Origin: Vibrio injensis
GTDB lineage: Bacteria > Pseudomonadota > Gammaproteobacteria > Enterobacterales > Vibrionaceae
NCBI RefSeq assembly: GCF_001895205.1
Contig: NZ_BDJF01000016.1
Location: 248,001-312,000 of the forward strand
Direction: 5' to 3'
Length of the DNA stretch: 64,000 bases
Shown here: in pieces, positions 58,970-64,000 of the stretch
How the letters are laid out: each line of letters starts with the position of its first letter
Numbering within the stretch: the first letter of the stretch is position 1
Notes under the pieces: model-generated
Seen by the model: only the letters and a program-made list of their open reading frames with translations
Databases searched by the model: none
Told to the model about the DNA's origin: nothing
Translations under genes and position numbers: made by a program

Positions 58970-59713
58970 ATGCCAACTCATCGTATTGATGGGCACACCT
59001 CACACAGTTACAACAGCGAATTGCGCTCGATTGTCGATTCTGTGGTTAATATGGGCGACTTAGTGATAGAACAGGTTCGCCACGCACTCAATGCCTTCAT
59101 GACTGGTGATACTCGACTCGCTAAACAGGTAATAGAAAATGATCATCAGATCAACCTGCTCGAGCTAAATATCGACCAAAAATGTGTGGATATTCTCGTT
59201 AAACGTCAACCAGCAGCGCGAGATTTACGAGCAATCTTTTCTATCATGAAGGCAATCATGGACTTAGAACGGATTGGTGATCAATCAAAACGCATTGCCA
59301 ACGCCGTATTGCGTTTAAAAGATCAGCATCCAGGAAAGAAAAATTACTTTGATGGTATCGAACTGCAAGAAGATGAGTTCGAACAAATCAACGCTCACGT
59401 GATCAATATGCTACAAAAATCCATGGATGCGTTTCATGATATGAATGCCGAAGCGGCCTTAGAAGCCGCAATGTTGGATAAGCATATTGATAACAGTTAT
59501 AGCGAGATTTTACGCCAAAACAACCAAAATATGCTGCTTAACTGTACTCATTTCCAAACTATCTTAGAGATCACTTGGATAGGCCGTGCCGTTGAGCGAA
59601 TTGGCGATCATGCGCGCAACGTTTGTGAGTACACCATCTATTTTGTTAAAGGTTTAGATGTGCGTCATAAAACCGACCAAGAGATGGCTGAACTACTGGC
59701 TAAAAAGTATTAG
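58970..59713 (+). CDS. phoU: Phosphate regulator PhoU
   Basis: A 247-residue all-helical protein of two repeats with the metal-binding pattern E/DxxxD, seen as MDLERIGDQSKRIAN (about 97-111) and the matching VERIGDHARNVCE in the second half. PhoU links the Pst transporter to the PhoR kinase and prevents runaway phosphate uptake. AGGAG lies upstream. Last gene of the operon; two hairpins follow. Confidence 0.96.
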   Translation: MPTHRIDGHTSHSYNSELRSIVDSVVNMGDLVIEQVRHALNAFMTGDTRLAKQVIENDHQINLLELNIDQKCVDILVKRQPAARDLRAIFSIMKAIMDLERIGDQSKRIANAVLRLKDQHPGKKNYFDGIELQEDEFEQINAHVINMLQKSMDAFHDMNAEAALEAAMLDKHIDNSYSEILRQNNQNMLLNCTHFQTILEITWIGRAVERIGDHARNVCEYTIYFVKGLDVRHKTDQEMAELLAKKY

Positions 59714-59734
59714 TTCTCTCTGACTCGACGAACA

Positions 59735-59808
59735 CACTGAATCTCTATCGAATCGAGATTCAGTGCTCTGAGAAAAACAGCCATTTCTATACCGAGATGG
59801 CTGTTTTT
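59735..59808 (+). terminator. Double hairpin between phoU and acr3
   Basis: First CACTGAATCTC / GAGATTCAGTG (11 bp, 59735-59765), then AAAAACAGCCAT / ATGGCTGTTTTT (12 bp, 59773-59808) with a T tract. The second is the likely intrinsic terminator, usable in both directions for the converging genes. Confidence 0.88.
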
Positions 59809-59866
59809 TATTGAGGGAATAACCAATAACGCTACTCTATTCGGCAGCGACTAATCGATCGGGTGA

Positions 59867-60883
59867 TTAATTAAACCAATGACGTGTGCGGTTGGCAAAC
59901 CAGACTAAACTTAGCATCACGGGCACCTCCACCAGCACACCAACCACCGTCGCCAGCGCGGCACCAGAATGTAATCCAAACAGGGCAATGGCTACCGCCA
60001 CGGCCAATTCAAAGAAATTAGAAGTGCCGATCATGCACGCTGGCGCGGCAATATTATGTGGTAAATCGATTTTCTTAGCGGTGAAGTAAGCCAACGCAAA
60101 AATCCCATAGGTTTGGATTAATAGCGGAATGGCAATTAATACAATCGCTAACGGTTTGGAGAGAATGGTCTCAGCTTGAAACCCAAATAGCAGCACTACG
60201 GTTGCTAACAAACCAATAATCGACCACGGCTTCATTGTTGCACTAAAAGCATTTAAACGTGACAGATCATTATTTTTAGCTAGCTTTTTGCGCGTATACA
60301 CTCCAGCGAGTAACGGGATCAGCACATACAAAACCACTGAGAGTAATAAGGTATCCCAAGGGACGGTGATATCGGTCATCCCCAGCAGCAGCCCAGCGAT
60401 AGGCGCAAAAGCGAAGATCATGATGACATTATTTACCGAAACCTGAACTAAGGTATAGTTTGCGTCTCCTTTGGTTAATTGGCTCCAGACAAACACCATT
60501 GCCGTACAAGGGGCAACACCAAGTAAAATCATGCCAGCAATGTATTCATTGGCGGTTTGTGGATCGACCCAGTTCGCAAAAAATACCTTAAAGAACAACC
60601 AACCTAAAAATGCCATGGTGAACGGTTTAATCAGCCAGTTGATCACCAAAGTCAGTATCAGACCTTTAGGCTTTTTACCGACATCTTTAATGGAAGAAAA
60701 ATCAATTTGCACCATCATTGGGTAAATCATTAACCAAATCAGTACCGCGATAACAATATTTACCTGCGCATATTCAAAGCGAGCAAATAGTGCAAAAACA
60801 TCCGGTGCGATTGACCCTAAACCAATACCAGCAATGATCGCCAGCCCCACCCAAACGGATAAGTAGCGCTCAAATAATCCCAT
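59867..60883 (-). CDS. acr3: Arsenite efflux transporter, ACR3 family
   Basis: A 338-residue inner-membrane arsenite permease with about ten hydrophobic segments. The conserved [15 protein letters not shown] (about 116-130) contains the Cys essential in ACR3 proteins. The ATG at 60883 has AGGAG seven bases upstream; an upstream in-frame Met (60922) is not supported. It is convergent with phoU. No arsenate reductase (arsC) or arsR is directly attached, but an arsR-like remnant and a palindrome lie upstream. Confidence 0.94.
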   Translation of the reverse strand: MGLFERYLSVWVGLAIIAGIGLGSIAPDVFALFARFEYAQVNIVIAVLIWLMIYPMMVQIDFSSIKDVGKKPKGLILTLVINWLIKPFTMAFLGWLFFKVFFANWVDPQTANEYIAGMILLGVAPCTAMVFVWSQLTKGDANYTLVQVSVNNVIMIFAFAPIAGLLLGMTDITVPWDTLLLSVVLYVLIPLLAGVYTRKKLAKNNDLSRLNAFSATMKPWSIIGLLATVVLLFGFQAETILSKPLAIVLIAIPLLIQTYGIFALAYFTAKKIDLPHNIAAPACMIGTSNFFELAVAVAIALFGLHSGAALATVVGVLVEVPVMLSLVWFANRTRHWFN

Positions 60884-61078
60884 GTTTTCTCTCCTAGACA
60901 TTTTCGATTGATAAAATTTCAATAGCTAAAAATAACGCATCATCGATGATTGTCTTAGCCATTATTAAGATGATGCGCGTGATTTTCATAGGTAGATTCA
61001 CCTTATTAGCAACAAACGATCAGACTAATGAGTGGCGCTGCTAGGTTAAGAATCGAGCGCTATCACATTCGATTTTTC

Positions 61079-61102
61079 AGATATATGGTAAATCATATAT
61101 CT
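61079..61102 (-). promoter_or_regulatory. Palindromic ArsR-type operator candidate upstream of acr3
   Basis: AGATATATG-GTAAAT-CATATATCT: 9-bp perfect arms with a 6-base gap, about 195 bases upstream of acr3. It is AT-rich with ATAT halves, as typical of ArsR operators, and shares the ATATA half with the site near arsR at 53915. Confidence 0.6.
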
Positions 61103-61115
61103 TATTTTGCGCCCG

Positions 61116-61184
61116 TCAAGCACAACATGTTGAAGTCGTAATCAAGCTAGCAAAGTGAAGTTTTGTGAAGTTTTGCAGAAACAT
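61116..61184 (-). pseudogene. Possible arsR 3' remnant (22 codons)
   Basis: A short frame from ATG at 61184 ends in STCCA and a stop. Its end shares 15 identical bases (61118-61132) with the end of the ArsJ-operon arsR (53556-53570), whose product ends TCCA. The rest does not match. It may be what is left of an arsR gene that once preceded acr3, or a chance match. Confidence 0.35.
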
Positions 61185-61206
61185 CGATGAATGGAAAACG
61201 TAAAAA

Positions 61207-61465
61207 TGGCACCTTACTTGCCTCTTGATGGGGGTCAGGAGCAGGCGTAAATAAGGTGCCATGGTGGTTATTTAGTTAAATTGACTATTCACTCTTTTTG
61301 CCATTGGCATAACTGGATCAAGGCTAATAGCGCCAATCTTTCTGAACGATGTTGACATTCAACTAAGCGTTGTAAGTAATACGCCGTCAGTGGTTGCTTT
61401 TGAGTAGAACAATCATATTCAATGGGTTTGGTGGAGCGAACAGCGGCTGGTGAAGTTGGCATCAT
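61207..61465 (-). ncRNA. Candidate SgrS-like RNA divergent from sgrR
   Basis: On the minus strand a transcript can begin near 61490-61500, encode a 58-residue peptide, and end in a hairpin with TGGCACCTTA / TAAGGTGCCA arms and a T tract (61202-61206). The hairpin has an inner GCCT/AGGC step and a 19-base loop with GCTCCTGA and CCCCC, complementary to Shine-Dalgarno-like TCAGGAGC. E. coli SgrS lies in the same place and orientation relative to sgrR, carries a peptide (SgrT), and pairs with the ptsG leader. The likeness is positional and structural, not shown by alignment. Confidence 0.5.
61289..61465 (-). CDS. 58-residue peptide, SgrT-like candidate
   Basis: Short frame with two ATG codons in a row and GAGGA five bases upstream, so translation is likely. 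The peptide starts MMPTSPAAVRSTKP and ends ERLALLALIQLCQWQKE. The C-terminal third resembles SgrT of E. coli by eye (QRLTMLEGLMQW there, ERLALLALIQLCQW here). SgrT blocks the glucose permease PtsG. Homology is a proposal; the peptide is not a family I can name with certainty. Confidence 0.6.
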   Translation of the reverse strand: MMPTSPAAVRSTKPIEYDCSTQKQPLTAYYLQRLVECQHRSERLALLALIQLCQWQKE

Positions 61466-61709
61466 GGTATCCTCTTCTGGCTTGGGATATCTGTAGTATG
61501 CTAGATTTAAGGAAAAGAAAAACTGACAGAATAATTTATTTTATATCCTTATTTAAAAAGACATTGAACAACTCATTGACATCGCCAATACATAATCGAC
61601 TAGAAAAGCTCGGATAAACTTAAAATAGACGATAGTAAGCCTCTTAATGGAAAACGATTTATCATTACTCCCTTAAATAGGGAACAAACATTTAAAAAGG
61701 AAACCCATT

Positions 61710-63434
61710 TTGTCTATCCTTAATTTATATCGTTATTACTTACGCTTCGATGGTTATGCGATAGAACAACCCATCAGTGCTACGTTAGAGGACATTGCCA
61801 ATCGATTATGCAGTAGCCCGCGCTATGCGCGTGTCTTGCTGCAACAAATGCAGCAACAAGGCTGGCTCTCGTGGCAGCCTAAGGTTGGCCGAAATAAGCG
61901 CTCAACGCTGTGTTTATTGCAAGATCCTGAGCGGCTCAAAGAACATCTAGCCAGTGACTGTCTTTTGCGTGGACAGTATGACAAAGCCTTGGATCTGTTA
62001 GAGCAAGATGAACAGGTTTTTGCTCAGCTATTACAGCAAACCTCCGGCGCTTCAATGCACGAAGGGCGATTACATATCCAACTGACCTATCGCCGCCCCT
62101 TTCAGGCTCTGTTGCCCCATCATCCACAACGTAACAGTGAACGTTTTTTACTACGGCAAATTTACGCTTGCTTGGTCTGTTGTGATGCTGACGGACAAGT
62201 ACATCCGGAACTGGCTCACCACTGGCATTATGATGCTGAGAATTATCAGTGGTGCTTTTATTTACGCCCAGAGCTGACTTTTCATGACGGACAAATGATT
62301 GATGCACAGAGTGTTGTCGACCTCTTTTCACACTTAAAATCCTTACCGAACTATCAGCATGAACTTGCTCATTTAAAACGCATTGGTGCTCCGCATCCGC
62401 GGGAAATACTGTTTGAATTCACCGTCCCGGATCAAAGCTTTGCGGGTCTGATTAGCGGTGTCAGTTATTCTATTCAGCCGGTTAAACAGCTTCAGAAAAC
62501 GACTACCAACGTGATTGGCAGTGGCGCATTCAAGGTTTACAACCATAGCGATAAACAATTAGTACTGCATGCTTTCAATCGATACTATGGTTGCCGTTCC
62601 TTATGCGACCAAATTACTATCTGGCTATTCGACCAAGACGTAACGACTGCAACCGACGCTATTCCTCACGCTGGCCGAAGCTGCCAATATTACGTATCGG
62701 CAGAATCCCCGAACATGGAAAACGAACAAGTCAATCAGTTCTCACGCCAAGAAGAGGGTGCGATCTTTTTATTAAATAATCACCACGCAGATACGCGGCT
62801 CGATTCCCAACAACGCCAATGGCTACTTAATCTGCTTGAACCAAACTCGTTACGGAGCAATTTAGTACATTCAAATCTTAATCCAGCCGATCATTTGTTA
62901 CCTTGTTGGAGTAAATTATCTCGATTGCCGGTCATTAAAAGTGACTTACCGGCCTCAATGACCATTGCCGTTTACAACTACATCACCTTGACTGAATGTG
63001 CCGAAGCGATAGCAAAACAGCTCAATGGTCAAGGTATCGAAGTCACCATAAATAGTTACAGCTATCAGGAATTACTACGAAAAGCCCAACAAGGGCAACT
63101 GCACGAAACACTGATATTAAGCAGTATTAACTTAGATGATAATCGTCATGCCAGCGCCTACCAGTTTCTGTATAGTAACCCTCTGCTGCATCATGCACTT
63201 GGTGATACGCTCAGTAGCTGGCTACGCCAATCGTTAGCGGATATACGCGCAAACGTCTGTATAGAGCAGTACCTTGTGGTATTAGAGCCTTTGGTAGCAA
63301 CCTTGATCCACCATGGTGTTTTACAACCACTCTATCACGAGCAACAAGTACTCAGGTTTCATGATTTAATTCACAATGTCGCTTTAACCACCTGGGGATG
63401 GCCAGAATTAAAGCAAGTCTGGACTGGCAGTTAG
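61710..63434 (+). CDS. sgrR: SgrR-family transcriptional regulator
   Basis: A 574-residue regulator. The N-terminal winged helix (residues 1-100) is of SgrR_N type with SPRYARVLLQQMQQQGWLSWQ, and the remainder resembles a periplasmic solute-binding protein fold (SBP_bac_5) used inside the cell for ligand sensing. SgrR activates SgrS in glucose-phosphate stress. The start is TTG behind AAGGA at eight bases. E. coli SgrR is 551 residues. A small gene or RNA is transcribed divergently, as in enterobacteria. Confidence 0.88.
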   Translation: MSILNLYRYYLRFDGYAIEQPISATLEDIANRLCSSPRYARVLLQQMQQQGWLSWQPKVGRNKRSTLCLLQDPERLKEHLASDCLLRGQYDKALDLLEQDEQVFAQLLQQTSGASMHEGRLHIQLTYRRPFQALLPHHPQRNSERFLLRQIYACLVCCDADGQVHPELAHHWHYDAENYQWCFYLRPELTFHDGQMIDAQSVVDLFSHLKSLPNYQHELAHLKRIGAPHPREILFEFTVPDQSFAGLISGVSYSIQPVKQLQKTTTNVIGSGAFKVYNHSDKQLVLHAFNRYYGCRSLCDQITIWLFDQDVTTATDAIPHAGRSCQYYVSAESPNMENEQVNQFSRQEEGAIFLLNNHHADTRLDSQQRQWLLNLLEPNSLRSNLVHSNLNPADHLLPCWSKLSRLPVIKSDLPASMTIAVYNYITLTECAEAIAKQLNGQGIEVTINSYSYQELLRKAQQGQLHETLILSSINLDDNRHASAYQFLYSNPLLHHALGDTLSSWLRQSLADIRANVCIEQYLVVLEPLVATLIHHGVLQPLYHEQQVLRFHDLIHNVALTTWGWPELKQVWTGS

Positions 63435-63486
63435 AGACTGCACTTAGATAATCATCCGCTATAAGCCCAATAATGGATAAGAGGCA

Positions 63487-63813
63487 TCAGTTAGTACAAG
63501 AGTGCTGCCTGATGGTTTGGCTCTCTTTTTCTATCAGTGCTCGGTCGTTTTCTAGCGACGAGATTAATATCTGCCGCATCCAGCTCGGCAATTGTGGATT
63601 TATTTGGTAATACACCCACTTTCCCCGCCGCTCATCAATCACCAAACCGTTTTTACGCAGCTCAGCCAAATGACGAGAGACTTTGGGTTGACTAAGAGAG
63701 AGTGCGGTCATTAAGTCACACACGCACAGTTCTCGATGCTGACTTATTAGTAATAATGATTTAAGCCGAGTCTCTTCAGCTAATGATTTATAGAAGGTTA
63801 ACGTATCGCACAT
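63487..63813 (-). CDS. ArsR-family regulator with canonical CxC site
   Basis: A 108-residue winged-helix regulator. The recognition helix SQPKVSRHLAELRKNG and, before it, ELCVCDL, the arsenite-binding CVCD motif of E. coli ArsR, are both present, so this one should sense arsenite or antimonite directly. It is near sgrR but convergent with it, and no ars transporter is next to it inside the window. Start at 63813 (MCDTLTFYK), or a GTG three codons upstream at 63822. Neither has a clear ribosome binding site. Confidence 0.85.
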   Translation of the reverse strand: MCDTLTFYKSLAEETRLKSLLLISQHRELCVCDLMTALSLSQPKVSRHLAELRKNGLVIDERRGKWVYYQINPQLPSWMRQILISSLENDRALIEKESQTIRQHSCTN

Positions 63814-63822
63814 AACAAACAC

Positions 63823-64000
63823 ATATGAAAAATCAGATGCGTTTGAAATTAAGGCTTTCGAAGCAAAAAGTCAAAGATCAATGCTGTTTTTTTCCTTACT
63901 TATTCGCAAAAAGTAAAAAGCAAAGAACCATCTTAACGGTTTCCTTGGTTGACCTTCAGAACAGCAATGATTAGGATCACATTTCTAAATGGCCAATAGG
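63823..64000. other. Right-edge intergenic sequence
   Basis: Region upstream of the second ArsR gene. The half-site-like CATATG is near 63823-63827 and may belong to an ArsR operator. I see no gene start that I can support before the window ends. Confidence 0.4.

Larger units (their letters stand above)
60884..61206. other. Upstream region of acr3
   Basis: About 320 bases containing the acr3 leader, the AGATATATG palindrome, and the short arsR-like remnant. An AACATGTT palindrome lies within the remnant. No other gene is supported. Confidence 0.5.

Overview
The window is a stretch of chromosome from a Vibrio, most likely near the V. cholerae side of the genus. The evidence is gene content and gene order: gsk/hns/nhaC, mnmA-hflD-purB, metE/metR, serC with a kinase pair and tfoX, panP-hexR-grxA, fabV-fadE-psrA, plus TfoX, FabV and HexR proteins of Vibrio type. 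Several blocks match the V. cholerae chromosome I order as I remember it; no database was searched. Most of the window is ordinary core genome. I see no insertion sequence, prophage, integron, CRISPR array, rRNA or tRNA.

Layout. 1-3.3 kb: the start of an NhaC-family antiporter behind a lysine riboswitch, the nucleoid protein H-NS, and gsk with a PurR-like box. 3.3-6.5 kb: mnmA-hflD-purB. 6.5-12.6 kb: an eight-gene minus-strand lipid operon (NTF2-like, SDR, FAD oxidoreductase, DUF1365, cyclopropane-synthase-like methyltransferase, DUF2878, chalcone-isomerase-like, DUF3833). A perfect 17-bp inverted repeat overlaps its promoter. 12.7-24.4 kb: htpX, a small gene with an FNR-like box, divergent metE/metR, DUF4250, a membrane protein, an M16 lipoprotein protease, an ERIC repeat and an EAL-CBS protein. 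24.5-31.6 kb: YgiQ-type radical SAM protein, a dCache chemoreceptor, serC and a YdgA-like protein. 31.8-37.9 kb: a pseudo-receiver/cNMP histidine kinase with a receiver-only partner, a small barrel protein, tfoX with a hairpin over its ribosome binding site, an HDOD protein and lysO. 38-44.7 kb: panP, hexR, an iron alcohol dehydrogenase, grxA and a YbjL-type transporter. 44.8-49.3 kb: fatty-acid genes fabV, fadE and psrA.

49.4-64 kb: a sigmaE-type promoter and a structured sRNA (VrrA candidate), a PLP deaminase, an ArsJ operon (arsR, GAPDH, phosphatase, arsJ), the pst-phoU operon behind Pho boxes, acr3, a small divergent gene/RNA next to sgrR that resembles SgrS/SgrT, sgrR, and a second arsR.

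The points most worth a second look are these. (1) fadE is frameshifted by an exact 19-bp tandem duplication; removing one copy restores a 760-codon frame. (2) There is an SgrS/SgrT-like locus divergent from sgrR. (3) There is a sigmaE-driven sRNA beside psrA. (4) The lipid operon has a 38-bp palindromic operator. (5) Arsenic and phosphate genes are interleaved, with a phosphatase and an internal terminator in the ArsJ operon and a possible arsR remnant upstream of acr3.
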